Positions 15,802 through 23,874 are shown, counted from the stretch's first letter. The stretch is DNA of 26,996 nucleotides from Candidatus Woesearchaeota archaeon CG11_big_fil_rev_8_21_14_0_20_43_8 (GCA_002762705.1 PCVE01000060.1:1-26996), one strand, 5' to 3'. Notes: generated from the sequence alone by a model not told the origin. Numbers and translations are program-made.

Positions 15802-16674
15802 TTACCTCACCATCCTTCGTTCTCTCATCTTGAAAAATCTCTTTATAGGCATCTCAAAACCTTCATCTGCCCTCAGACGAATCATATCGATACCCACTTT
15901 GCGAAATTTCGATACGATACGAGAATACCTATCATTGATCAATCGATTATAGTTGTTCCTGAAATCTCGATCAGAAGTGTTGACGAGCATGACCTCACCA
16001 GTCTCTTCATCTTCAAGCTCTATGTAACCCACATCAGGAAGATCCATCTCATTTTGGTCATTGATGTTGATCGCGATGATATCATGTTTGGTCCTCATGA
16101 TCTGGATTGATTTCGAGAAGTCTCCAGTCATGAAATCAGAGATCAGGAATATTATGGATCTTTTCTTGGCGATATTCGACAGCGCGATCATCGTCTTCTC
16201 TATATCTGTACCTCGATGCATCGGCTGGAACGCGAGCATCTCACGGATCAATTTCAGCACGTGCTTCTTTCCTTTCCTCGCAGGGAAGAATCGTTCTATC
16301 CCTTCTGTGAAGAGGACCAGCCCGACATTATCATTGTTGTTCATGGCTGCGAAACATAGAGATGCAGACAATTCGATCGCAGCCTCTTTCTTCGCGACAG
16401 TAGAACCGAAATTGCTGCTTGCTGACGCATCGAAGACTATATAGACTGTCAGATCCCTCTCTTCTATGAACTCTTTGACAAACGGCTTGTTCATCCGTGC
16501 TGTGACATTCCAGTCGATCGAGCGTATATCATCGCCGATGACATATTCTCTTATCTGTGAGAATTCTATCCCCCGGCCTTTGAATACGGAATGATAATTA
16601 CCCTGGAGCAGTCCATCGACGAGTTTCTTTGTCTTTATTTCTATCTTCCTTATCTTCTTCAATATCTGTCTCAT
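15802..16674 (-). CDS. DUF58 domain protein (MoxR partner)
   Basis: The DUF58 signature is clear: SVFKGRGIEFSQIREYVIGDD followed by RSIDWNVTARM, around residues 29-60. A degenerate VWA-like fold follows (IVFDASASSNFG, then IFLISDFMTGDF). The 290-residue protein has no membrane helix and so is cytoplasmic, where it probably couples the MoxR ATPase to membrane VWA proteins. The exact function is unknown in the family. The ATG at 16674 overlaps the moxR stop as ATGA, which indicates translational coupling. The gene ends four bases before the FKBP start. Confidence 0.94.
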   Translation of the reverse strand: MRQILKKIRKIEIKTKKLVDGLLQGNYHSVFKGRGIEFSQIREYVIGDDIRSIDWNVTARMNKPFVKEFIEERDLTVYIVFDASASSNFGSTVAKKEAAIELSASLCFAAMNNNDNVGLVLFTEGIERFFPARKGKKHVLKLIREMLAFQPMHRGTDIEKTMIALSNIAKKRSIIFLISDFMTGDFSKSIQIMRTKHDIIAININDQNEMDLPDVGYIELEDEETGEVMLVNTSDRDFRNNYNRLINDRYSRIVSKFRKVGIDMIRLRADEGFEMPIKRFFKMRERRMVR

Positions 16675-17657
16675 GGCACTTTCACTTTCTGGAGTATGAG
16701 ATTGATTATATCTTCACTTGTGACCTCTTCTGCTTCTGCTTCATAAGTGAGAAGTATCCTATGTCTAAGGACATCATGGGCGATCGCATGTATATCTTCA
16801 GGTATGACATATCCACGCCCCTGCATCATAGCGTGCGCTTTCCCTGCCATTATCAACCAGATCGATGCACGCGGAGAGCCACCATATTCGATATGATGCT
16901 CAGAATCAAGTCCGTATTTCTTTGGGGACCTTGTCGCATCAACTATGCTTGTCACATATTCCTCGATTTTATCATCCGCGTATATCTGCGGACAGAATCC
17001 TTGTATCTCCACGATCTCTTTCTCTGATATCGCTTTCTTCACGATGAATTCTGTGCCTTTTGTCATCCTCTGGATTATATCTTTCTCCTGATGCTTCTCT
17101 GGATATCCCATGACCAGCTTGAACATGAACCTATCGACCTGAGCTTCCGGCAGTCTGTATGTGCCTTCTGTCTCGATAGGATTCTGTGTGGCTAAGACAA
17201 GGAATGGTCTCTTCAATTGGAATGTGTCGCCATGGATCGTGACCTGCTTCTCCTGCATGCCTTCAAGCAATGCTGATTGCACTTTTGGTGGAGCTCGGTT
17301 GATCTCGTCTGCAAGGATGAAGTTCGTAAATATCGGACCTTTCTTTGTCAGGAACTTCATTGTCTTCTGATCATATATCTTCGTGCCGACTATATCTGCC
17401 GGCAGCAGATCAGGAGTGAATTGTATCCTTGCAAATCCCGTATGGATGGCTTCTGCCAGGGTCCGTATAAGGAGAGTCTTCGCTAGACCCGGCACACCCT
17501 CAAGCAGGACGTGTCCATCAGCTATGAGGGCGATAAGAAGCTTGTCTATTATATCATCCTGTCCGACAATGACTTTCGCCACTTCTTCTCTTAGCATCTC
17601 TATCTTCTTTGAATAGCTCTCAGCTTTCTTTGTCAATGTGTTTATCTGCTTATCCAT
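16671..17657 (-). CDS. MoxR-family AAA+ ATPase
   Basis: MoxR ATPases act as chaperone-like motors that help metal loading or assembly of target proteins, usually with DUF58 and VWA proteins. The 328-residue product shows VGQDDIIDKLLIAL, Walker A GVPGLAKT at 54-61, QFTPDLLPADIVGT, Walker B ILADEINRAP at 114-123, sensor ATQNPIETEGTYRLPEAQVDRF, and the C-terminal lid with GGSPRA. I chose ATG 17657 (MDKQINTL) because GGTGAT lies four bases upstream and the reading frame beyond it encodes no family sequence. It is the first gene of a five-gene operon. A TATA box lies about 50 bases upstream. Confidence 0.96.
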   Translation of the reverse strand: MDKQINTLTKKAESYSKKIEMLREEVAKVIVGQDDIIDKLLIALIADGHVLLEGVPGLAKTLLIRTLAEAIHTGFARIQFTPDLLPADIVGTKIYDQKTMKFLTKKGPIFTNFILADEINRAPPKVQSALLEGMQEKQVTIHGDTFQLKRPFLVLATQNPIETEGTYRLPEAQVDRFMFKLVMGYPEKHQEKDIIQRMTKGTEFIVKKAISEKEIVEIQGFCPQIYADDKIEEYVTSIVDATRSPKKYGLDSEHHIEYGGSPRASIWLIMAGKAHAMMQGRGYVIPEDIHAIAHDVLRHRILLTYEAEAEEVTSEDIINLILQKVKVP

Positions 17658-17661
17658 ATAA

Positions 17662-17667
17662 ATCACC
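17662..17667 (-). promoter_or_regulatory. GGTGAT ribosome binding site deciding the moxR start
   Basis: GGTGAT, complementary to the archaeal 16S 3' end, lies four bases before ATG 17657 on the minus strand. It argues against longer in-frame starts as far upstream as 17849. Confidence 0.65.
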
Positions 17668-17701
17668 CGTGCTAGTATCCTTGCTGATTTTGACCAATAG
17701 G

Positions 17702-17714
17702 CATTTATAAAATT
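17702..17714 (-). promoter_or_regulatory. TATA box for the moxR operon
   Basis: On the minus strand AATTTTATAAATG predicts transcription starting near 17682, about 25 bases before ATG 17657. That gives a short leader containing the GGTGAT site. Confidence 0.5.
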
Positions 17715-17767
17715 TGTGGAAGATAAGTTATCAACGATGAGCAAAATACGCAGCACTCTTACGCAAG

Positions 17768-17777
17768 ATTTAAATAG
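17768..17777 (+). promoter_or_regulatory. TATA box for the nicotinate phosphoribosyltransferase gene
   Basis: ATTTAAATAG would start transcription near 17797-17800, giving a leader of about ten bases before ATG 17810. A weaker GTATTTAC near 17784 would give a leaderless transcript. Confidence 0.45.
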
Positions 17778-17809
17778 GTTTGTGTATTTACTACACTTAG
17801 GCGCATCAT

Positions 17810-19348
17810 ATGAAAAGACCAAAATTGCTCGGAATCGATAGAAACACACTCGCTGGGATAAAAGATTATTATGAGACTACTATGGCTGACACGAATGTGT
17901 TCACTGGTGTCTCTGGTCGAGGCAGCGTCTTCAACCTGGCATGCCGTGGTCTTCGGAAGCATAAAATTGTAGGTGAGGAGAGCTTTGCGAAGGATGGCAA
18001 GGATTATATCTGCTATGAAGTAGAAAAGCACAATTATCTTCTCAATGCAGGGCTTGAACAGGCTGTCGCATGCATACTTGGTTGGGAGATGAATGATGGT
18101 CTGCTTTCGATGTATAAAAGAAAAGGCCTCAATGAAACTTTGATCGATTCGCTCTCTTCAGATAGGATACTGGATCTTTCAGTCTATGCAATACCAGAAG
18201 GCATCCCGATATATGGACACGAACCGCAGATATCTGTGCATGGGACATTTGAACGTGTGCAGTTCCCTGAGAGCCTGCTGCTTGGTGTGATCGGCTACCA
18301 GACCGCTGTCGCGACATATGCGAGCTATGTGAGGAATATCACAAGAGGCAAGAAGATTATGTTGCTTGAAGGAGGATCACGTCGTGTGTATCCTGGCTCT
18401 GCAGTCGCTGCCTCACGCGCAGCATTGATAGGCGGATTCAATGGAACATCTAATGAACAATTGGGGATTGAATATCCGGAATTGATCAGCGCGATCGGGG
18501 GCAGCGCGGGACATTCTTCTGTCCTTCATGCAGGAAGTGATGAGAACGCATTCGAGAGACAGGTCAAAGCTTATTATGCTATCAAAGAAGGAGACGATAC
18601 ATCTTCGATCGAAGAGAAAGTTCGCAAACTTGAAAAAAAAGGATTCGGTCCGACATTCCTTATCGACACATTTGATTCTGGCTCTGGCATCGAGACTGCC
18701 ATCGAAGTATTCAAGAGATATGGCATCAGACTCGGCCAGGTGAGAAACGATAGTGGCGATCCGCTCGAAAGATCCAGGCACATACGAAGACGGCTTGATG
18801 AAAGTGGTCTTTCTGATGTGAGGATCATGGTGTCTGATGATCTGACTCCTGCGAAGATCAACCAGCTGCTGCTCGATGATGCGCCGATCGACACGATATT
18901 GATGGGCACTTATCTGGTCAACCCATTCAAATTACCCGGTCCAGTATACAAGATGGCGCATGATGACGCATGGGGCTATGTCTGCAAGGTGAGCGCGAAC
19001 AATCCGACGAAATCGACGTTACCAGGGAGGCTTGATGTATACAGGGTGATCGGTCCAGGTGGTTATGCTGAGCGTGATGTCATTCTTATGCGAGGGATCG
19101 ACGAGATATGCGATCATATCTCCCCTGGTGAAGACGCTGAACTGTTGACTAAGAAAGTGATCGAACATGGAAGACAGATTTATGATTTTCCATCGATGAC
19201 AGAGATCATGGCGACACGTGAAAGATTCCTCTCGATCATGAAAGAAGAGCATATCAGGTTCACCGGTGCAGAAGAATATCCAGTAGTTGTCTCTGGCACA
19301 GTCACAAAAGCGAAGGAAGAGTTCTCAAAGAGATTTCTCAGAGGATGA
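17810..19348 (+). CDS. pncB: Nicotinate phosphoribosyltransferase-like protein
   Basis: The enzyme makes nicotinate mononucleotide from nicotinate and PRPP for NAD salvage. The 512-residue sequence has the family blocks: DYYETTMADT (19-28), AIPEGIPIYGHEP (127-139), EGGSRRVYPGSAVAASRAALIGGFNGTSN (around 187-215), the GSAGHS segment with His235 (candidate for the autophosphorylated histidine), DTFDSGSGIE, and VRNDSGDPLERS. It is longer than many archaeal homologues and could instead prefer nicotinamide, which cannot be told from sequence alone. The gene is divergent from moxR across 152 bases and is followed by the GDT1-like transporter gene with its own TATA box. Confidence 0.88.
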   Translation: MKRPKLLGIDRNTLAGIKDYYETTMADTNVFTGVSGRGSVFNLACRGLRKHKIVGEESFAKDGKDYICYEVEKHNYLLNAGLEQAVACILGWEMNDGLLSMYKRKGLNETLIDSLSSDRILDLSVYAIPEGIPIYGHEPQISVHGTFERVQFPESLLLGVIGYQTAVATYASYVRNITRGKKIMLLEGGSRRVYPGSAVAASRAALIGGFNGTSNEQLGIEYPELISAIGGSAGHSSVLHAGSDENAFERQVKAYYAIKEGDDTSSIEEKVRKLEKKGFGPTFLIDTFDSGSGIETAIEVFKRYGIRLGQVRNDSGDPLERSRHIRRRLDESGLSDVRIMVSDDLTPAKINQLLLDDAPIDTILMGTYLVNPFKLPGPVYKMAHDDAWGYVCKVSANNPTKSTLPGRLDVYRVIGPGGYAERDVILMRGIDEICDHISPGEDAELLTKKVIEHGRQIYDFPSMTEIMATRERFLSIMKEEHIRFTGAEEYPVVVSGTVTKAKEEFSKRFLRG

Positions 19349-19360
19349 AGATTTATAAAT
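19349..19360 (+). promoter_or_regulatory. TATA box for the GDT1-like gene (leaderless)
   Basis: AGATTTATAAAT directly follows the upstream stop codon and is centred about 28 bases before ATG 19383. Confidence 0.5.
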
Positions 19361-19382
19361 CAACAGGATAATTATAGGATAT

Positions 19383-19943
19383 ATGGTATTATCCGATTTT
19401 TTAGTCCCATTCATCGCGATCATGCTGGCAGAACTTGGCGACAAGACGCAATTGGTCGTGTTATGCCTTGCATCGAAGACAAAGAAGTATCTTCACCTGC
19501 TTCTTGGTGTGATCAGCGCATTCATGATCGCGGATGGACTTGCTATCGTTTTTGGAAATATGATAACTAAACATATACCCGTCAACAATATCAAGATCAT
19601 CACAGGGGTAATATTCATCATCTTTGGAATAGTGATGCTGATAAAAAAAGATGAAGAACCAACAAAATGCGATCTGAAGAAACCATTCCTGTCCGGATTC
19701 TTGTTGATCCTTGTCTCCGAGATGGGTGATAAGACACAGATAACATCTGGATTGTTCGCGACCCAGTTCAACCCATATATCGTTTTCTTTGGAGTCATCA
19801 GCGCATTGATACTGCTTTCTGTCGCGGCGATATATCTTGGGAAGCATCTGCTGCGAAAGTTAGATCCAAAATTGACTTCATCTATCGCCGGAGCACTGTT
19901 CATACTCATCGGCCTGTTCTGTTTTATCCAGGTCATCTATTGA
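19383..19943 (+). CDS. GDT1/TMEM165 (UPF0016) family cation transporter
   Basis: Members of this family export Mn2+ or Ca2+, or exchange them for protons. The 186-residue protein shows the diagnostic pair of ExGDKTQ motifs: ELGDKTQ starting at Glu17 and EMGDKTQ starting at Glu113. Each motif lies in the first helix of a three-helix repeat, giving about six membrane helices. A short charged loop (KKDEEPTKCDLKK) links the halves and is probably cytoplasmic. Its substrate cannot be read from sequence. The 3' end overlaps the converging nucleotidyltransferase gene by seven bases. Confidence 0.94.
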   Translation: MVLSDFLVPFIAIMLAELGDKTQLVVLCLASKTKKYLHLLLGVISAFMIADGLAIVFGNMITKHIPVNNIKIITGVIFIIFGIVMLIKKDEEPTKCDLKKPFLSGFLLILVSEMGDKTQITSGLFATQFNPYIVFFGVISALILLSVAAIYLGKHLLRKLDPKLTSSIAGALFILIGLFCFIQVIY

Positions 19944-20650
19944 TCGAATATCACTGCAAGCTCTTTTTTTGTGATGAGATTTTTCTTTAATAGATTCACC
20001 CGTAAATAACCAAAAATGAATTCAATCTTTTTTATATCTAATTTTGTGAAGTATTTTTCGTTGAACTTTTTGTGTATTGTTTTTAATGTCTTTAATAAAA
20101 ATATTTTCCACTTGATTGCTGGAATAAATTGATCATTCATCAAATAAAGCAAATTCAATGATGTGTCAAGTGCTTTATGGAGATGTATTTTTTCTGTGGC
20201 CCCATATTTTCTCCAATTTGCTTTTTTTGCGTTATTTAAATCATCATATGCATCCTCAAAGAAATCAAAGATGAAAGCTTTTCGTATTTTGATTGGCATC
20301 TTCTTGATATTTTTTTTGTATCTTCCGTTCTTATCAAGTAGAATTTTTACATTACTATAATGAAATGGATGAAATGTTGTAAACGATTTTAGATACTTGT
20401 TTAGATGTTGCCATGTGACGACTTCCACTTCAAATTCAAGACCTTTGAAATATTTTGGATATTTTTCAACAGCTGTGAAACCAGAAGGATATTTACGAAG
20501 GTATTTTTTTGGATCTCGATTGACCACACAAAGGTCGACATCACTATCATTAATGCCAAATGTCCTTGAGCCAGTCAACAAGATCACTTCAGGGCTATCT
20601 TTCTTAAGATATGTCTTGACGAATTCTTTTATTATCTTATCATCTGCCAT
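19937..20650 (-). CDS. Nucleotidyltransferase-domain protein, AT-rich gene
   Basis: The 237-residue protein begins with a Pol beta-like nucleotidyltransferase domain: LLTGSRTFGINDSDVDL contains Gly27-Ser28 and Asp37-x-Asp39, and the third acidic residue is probably in FEVEVV. A helical C-terminal domain follows (HKALDTSLNLLYLMNDQFIPAIKWK), resembling the arrangement of DUF4037-like proteins or aminoglycoside nucleotidyltransferases. The substrate is unknown. The gene is visibly more AT-rich than its neighbours, with many AAA/TTT codons, which may reflect recent acquisition. It converges on the GDT1 gene (seven-base overlap) and diverges from a small helical protein gene through a shared promoter region. 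Confidence 0.88.
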   Translation of the reverse strand: MADDKIIKEFVKTYLKKDSPEVILLTGSRTFGINDSDVDLCVVNRDPKKYLRKYPSGFTAVEKYPKYFKGLEFEVEVVTWQHLNKYLKSFTTFHPFHYSNVKILLDKNGRYKKNIKKMPIKIRKAFIFDFFEDAYDDLNNAKKANWRKYGATEKIHLHKALDTSLNLLYLMNDQFIPAIKWKIFLLKTLKTIHKKFNEKYFTKLDIKKIEFIFGYLRVNLLKKNLITKKELAVIFDQ

Positions 20651-20667
20651 ATGAATCCAATATGATA

Positions 20668-20682
20668 AAAAATATATAAAAT
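20668..20682. promoter_or_regulatory. Shared TATA element of two divergent genes
   Basis: AAAAATATATAAAAT lies in the 51-base gap between the nucleotidyltransferase gene (start 20650, minus) and the small gene (start 20702, plus). It is about 25 bases from each start, so one nearly symmetric AT-rich box could serve both directions and give leaderless transcripts. Confidence 0.5.
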
Positions 20683-20701
20683 GAACTGGTTATAGATCAC
20701 T

Positions 20702-20962
20702 ATGACAAAACATCCAAGATATATCGATGGCTACAAAGGAACTATTGACATGCTTGCTAAAGCCGTTGGCAATATGGCATATGATGTCACTTCTTCTTTT
20801 ATTGAAAGGTTGGCAGATGACCTTTGGAGACAGGCAGATGCTGACCTGAAGCGTGGTAGACCAAAACTCGCAGATAAGCTCTATACCGCCTCTAAAGCCC
20901 TTTATACAGCTAAAAATGCTATGGATGAAGCCTGGGAGATATGCAGGCCGCACATGAAATAG
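20702..20962 (+). CDS. Unassigned small helical protein
   Basis: This 86-residue protein has no signal peptide, membrane helix or cysteine pair. It looks all-helical, with the second half (ADADLKRGRPKLADKLYTAS) spaced like one TPR- or PaREP1/HEPN-like helical hairpin. No HEPN R-x4-6-H catalytic motif is present. The ATG at 20702 fits the TATA spacing. It is divergent from the nucleotidyltransferase gene and precedes another unassigned gene. I do not assign a function. Confidence 0.65.
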   Translation: MTKHPRYIDGYKGTIDMLAKAVGNMAYDVTSSFIERLADDLWRQADADLKRGRPKLADKLYTASKALYTAKNAMDEAWEICRPHMK

Positions 20963-20988
20963 TCCCCAAGTAGTGATTAAAACCAAAA

Positions 20989-20998
20989 TGTTTATAAG
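20989..20998 (+). promoter_or_regulatory. TATA box deciding the start of the 21021 gene
   Basis: TGTTTATAAG is centred 27 bases before ATG 21021. This makes 21021 a leaderless start and argues against the upstream GTG at 20973, which would lie before the box. Confidence 0.5.
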
Positions 20999-21020
20999 CA
21001 GTGGTTCTATCCGGATCGCC

Positions 21021-21707
21021 ATGGCAATCATACCACGTGCACTTTCTGTGATGGATAATCTAAATGTCTATCTCACATCTAATGGTCTGAAACCGGCTTC
21101 ACGTGTCAGTTTCAGGTTCAAATCAAATCAAGCATACAATCAACCAGGACCCCGTATCGCCAGTGAGCAATTCGCTATTTATGTCCAGCAAATGCCAAGA
21201 GAGGATACCGCTTTGATCCAAAGAGATTTACGTACTTTTGAATCTTATTTAAGTGATCTTGATCTTTATTTTAAACATGATTCTTCTTTCGCAGATAGGA
21301 TGAATAATGCAAAAGACAATTCAAGAACCTTCATCACAGTCGTGCAGCAGATCGCGAAAGATCAGGAATCTCTCGATGCGCTTGTCGATGCAGAATCATA
21401 TGTCGAAGAGGGACTAGCTCTTGGATTTCCTGAAGAATCAGTGCATGCGTTTGGGAAAATGATAGATGGAAGGATCAGGAATTATTCATATCTGCGGGAC
21501 AATATCCAGCAAACGCTTGCGGCAGGAATGAAAGTCCCTTCATGGCTTGCATACATAAGCTTCATACCGGATCAGATCGACATAGTCGGCGGAGACATAT
21601 CACCGTCAGCAGAATCAGTCGGGATGAGATATCAAGAATATGTCCGGAAAAATAATTTTGTGATGGCAAGGATTGTTGAAGAAAAGTTCAAATCTGAGTT
21701 AGAATGA
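21021..21707 (+). CDS. Unassigned soluble protein, mostly helical
   Basis: I do not recognise this 228-residue protein. It starts MAIIPRALSVMDNL and shows amphipathic helical stretches (LIQRDLRTFESYLSDLDLYF and ESLDALVDAESYVEEGLALG). A less regular segment (FIPDQIDIVGGDISPSAESVG) precedes a last helix. There are no cysteines, no signal peptide and no clear membrane helix. The start at 21021 is set by the TATA box at 20989. It stands between the small helical gene and iorA, each with its own promoter, so context gives no function. Confidence 0.75.
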   Translation: MAIIPRALSVMDNLNVYLTSNGLKPASRVSFRFKSNQAYNQPGPRIASEQFAIYVQQMPREDTALIQRDLRTFESYLSDLDLYFKHDSSFADRMNNAKDNSRTFITVVQQIAKDQESLDALVDAESYVEEGLALGFPEESVHAFGKMIDGRIRNYSYLRDNIQQTLAAGMKVPSWLAYISFIPDQIDIVGGDISPSAESVGMRYQEYVRKNNFVMARIVEEKFKSELE

Positions 21708-21730
21708 ATCAAAAAGAAAACAGATGATTA

Positions 21731-21741
21731 ATTATTTAAAT
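21731..21741 (+). promoter_or_regulatory. TATA box for iorA-iorB (leaderless)
   Basis: ATTATTTAAAT is centred about 28 bases before ATG 21764 and supports that start over the in-frame ATG at 21740, which overlaps the box. Confidence 0.5.
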
Positions 21742-21763
21742 GCCATATCCTTTTGTATATACT

Positions 21764-23308
21764 ATGCAAAAGAAGAAGATACTTCTCGGCGATGAAGCAG
21801 TAGCGCAGGGCGCGATAGATGCAGGGATCAGCGGAAGCTATGCGTATCCAGGAACCCCATCAACAGAGATAAATGAATATGTCAGATCGACGGAGAAGGG
21901 AAAGATCCACTGCGCTTGGTCACCGAACGAGAAAGTGGCGTATGAAGAGGCGCTTGGTCATTCATGGGCAGGAAAGCGCGCGCTCATCGCGATGAAACAT
22001 GTCGGATTGAATGTCGCGGCGGATCCGTTCATGAGCTCGGCGATCGCTGGAATAAATGGCGGAATGGTGTTGGCGGTCGCTGATGACCCTGGCATGCACA
22101 GCTCACAGAACGAGCAGGATTCAAGATGCTATGCTGATTTCGCGAAGGTTCCATGCTTTGAACCCACAGATCAGCAGGAAGCTTATGACTTCACGCGGGA
22201 AGCGTTCGATCTTTCTGAAAAAAACAATATACCTGTGATGGTGAGATTGGTCACACGCTTGTCGCACACGAGGACGATCGTGGCTGTCGGTGCGAAAAGA
22301 AAACAAAATTCTTTAAGGCCTGCAAGGGACAATAAGAGATGGACTGTGCTCCCTGCATATGCAAGAAGGATGTTTAAGGAACATCTCGCGAAATATGATT
22401 CGCTGCAGAAGTTCTCTGAGAAACGCAGCAGTCTAAGCCTACGTGGAAAAAGACTTGGTGTCATCGCAAGCGGAATCGCATACAATTATCTGATGGAAAA
22501 TGCACCAAAGGACATCTCGGTGCTGAAGATCAATTTCTATCCGTTACCGATGAAGTCGATCGAGAAACTCGCAAAGCATGTCAAAAAGCTCATTGTCATC
22601 GAGGAAGGATATCCATTTATCGAGAGGCAGCTGAATAGATTCAAGATCCATGGAAAACTTGATGGGACTCTTCCCTTGACAGGAGAATTGACGCCAGACA
22701 TAGTGAGAAAAGCAATCGGCATGAAAGCTCATCCAGGTAGAAAAGCCTCGTCACTTCTGAAGATACGCCCTCCCCGTCTTTGTGTCGGTTGTCCGCACGC
22801 ATCGACTTATGATGTGATAAATGGCGTGAAGAAGAGATTTCCTAAACTTCGCAGCTTCGGCGACATAGGTTGCTACACACTAGGCGCGCTCCCACCATAC
22901 AACGCGATCGATACATGCATCGACATGGGCGCAAGCATCGGGATGGCAAAAGGCGCAGTTGACGCGGGTGTCCGTCCTGTGATCGCGGTCATCGGAGACT
23001 CTACATTCACGCATTCAGGAATGACATCGCTCTTGAAAGCGGCGAAAGAGAATACTGATATGACTGTGTTCATCCTTGATAATGATACTACTGCTATGAC
23101 TGGCGGCCAAGAAACACTCGCGAATGACCAGAGATTGGTGGATATTGTCAAGGGGCTTGGTGTCGATGAGAGACATATCAGAGTGATTGATCCAGTTCCG
23201 ACAAGGTTGAAAGAGAATATCGCTATCGTGCAAAAAGAGATCCCATATAAGGGGCTTTCTGTCATAATACCGGTGCGAGCATGTGTGACCATGGTGAAAA
23301 AAAGATGA
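21764..23308 (+). CDS. iorA: Indolepyruvate:acceptor oxidoreductase alpha subunit, lacking the C-terminal ferredoxin domain
   Basis: IorA is the thiamine-diphosphate subunit that oxidatively decarboxylates aryl pyruvates (from Trp, Tyr, Phe) to acyl-CoA. The 514 residues include LLGDEAVAQGAIDAG, AYPGTPSTEI (28-37), the GCPH block with Cys340/Cys343 (RLCVGCPHAS), and GDSTFTHSGM (411-420) plus the ILDNDTTAMTGGQ thiamine-diphosphate-binding region. The protein stops at VCVTMVKKR-like sequence, where usual IorA continues with a dicluster 2[4Fe-4S] ferredoxin domain. No CxxCxxC motifs are present. ATG 21764 fits the TATA spacing. The stop overlaps iorB (ATGA). The electron path out of the enzyme is therefore unclear. 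Confidence 0.93.
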   Translation: MQKKKILLGDEAVAQGAIDAGISGSYAYPGTPSTEINEYVRSTEKGKIHCAWSPNEKVAYEEALGHSWAGKRALIAMKHVGLNVAADPFMSSAIAGINGGMVLAVADDPGMHSSQNEQDSRCYADFAKVPCFEPTDQQEAYDFTREAFDLSEKNNIPVMVRLVTRLSHTRTIVAVGAKRKQNSLRPARDNKRWTVLPAYARRMFKEHLAKYDSLQKFSEKRSSLSLRGKRLGVIASGIAYNYLMENAPKDISVLKINFYPLPMKSIEKLAKHVKKLIVIEEGYPFIERQLNRFKIHGKLDGTLPLTGELTPDIVRKAIGMKAHPGRKASSLLKIRPPRLCVGCPHASTYDVINGVKKRFPKLRSFGDIGCYTLGALPPYNAIDTCIDMGASIGMAKGAVDAGVRPVIAVIGDSTFTHSGMTSLLKAAKENTDMTVFILDNDTTAMTGGQETLANDQRLVDIVKGLGVDERHIRVIDPVPTRLKENIAIVQKEIPYKGLSVIIPVRACVTMVKKR

Positions 23309-23874
23309 AATGCGACATAATACTTGCGGGAGTCGGCGGCCAGGGTATATTGACTCTATCGTATGCTATCGTGAACGCCTGCCTTGATGAGGGATACAAT
23401 GTGCTACAATCAGAGATACACGGCATGAGCCAGCGCGGTGGAGCGGTATATGCGCATCTTCGGATCTCTGATAAAAAGATATATAGCGATATGATACCAA
23501 AAGGAAGAGCTGACATCATCTTAGGGACTGAGCCGCTCGAGGCCCTTAGACATCTTGATCATCTGACGCCTGAAGGGAAGATCATAACCAGTTCTGTGCC
23601 TGTTAAAAATATCATCTATCCAGATGAAGCGAAAGTGCTTGATGAGTTGAGAAGACATGGGGCTCTGTTGCTTGATTCTACTGATCTTGCAAGGAAAGCA
23701 GGCAGTATAAAAGCACAGAACATAGTGATGCTCGGCGCAGTCTCGAGATTCCTGCCACTCAAGACATTGAAGATGTATATCAAAAAACTATTCTCAAAAA
23801 AAGGAAAAGAGATTGTTAAGATAAATCTACTTGCGTTCGATCTTGGCCTAATCACGAAATGTTGGGAAATATAA
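23305..23874 (+). CDS. iorB: Indolepyruvate:acceptor oxidoreductase beta subunit
   Basis: IorB is the gamma-type subunit of the 2-oxoacid oxidoreductase superfamily and partners IorA in CoA-dependent decarboxylation. The 189-residue product has LAGVGGQGILTLSYAIVNA near the start and SEIHGMSQRGGAVYAHLRI around 45-63, both diagnostic, then IILGTEPLEALRHL. The ATG at 23305 overlaps the iorA stop, with GGTGA eight bases upstream as ribosome binding site, so I reject an earlier ATG at 23281. Its last 27 bases are overlapped by a gene on the other strand. Confidence 0.94.
   Translation: MKCDIILAGVGGQGILTLSYAIVNACLDEGYNVLQSEIHGMSQRGGAVYAHLRISDKKIYSDMIPKGRADIILGTEPLEALRHLDHLTPEGKIITSSVPVKNIIYPDEAKVLDELRRHGALLLDSTDLARKAGSIKAQNIVMLGAVSRFLPLKTLKMYIKKLFSKKGKEIVKINLLAFDLGLITKCWEI

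Noticed and set aside
17658..17849. N-terminal extension of moxR to an upstream ATG
   Set aside because: The extension would cover the moxR TATA box and the promoter and start of the divergent pncB gene, and it bears no MoxR-like sequence. The GGTGAT site supports ATG 17657.
19937..20962. Classical MNT/HEPN toxin-antitoxin pair
   Set aside because: The nucleotidyltransferase is longer than antitoxin MNT proteins, the genes are divergent instead of tandem, and the small protein lacks the R-x4-6-H HEPN motif. Only a loose resemblance remains.
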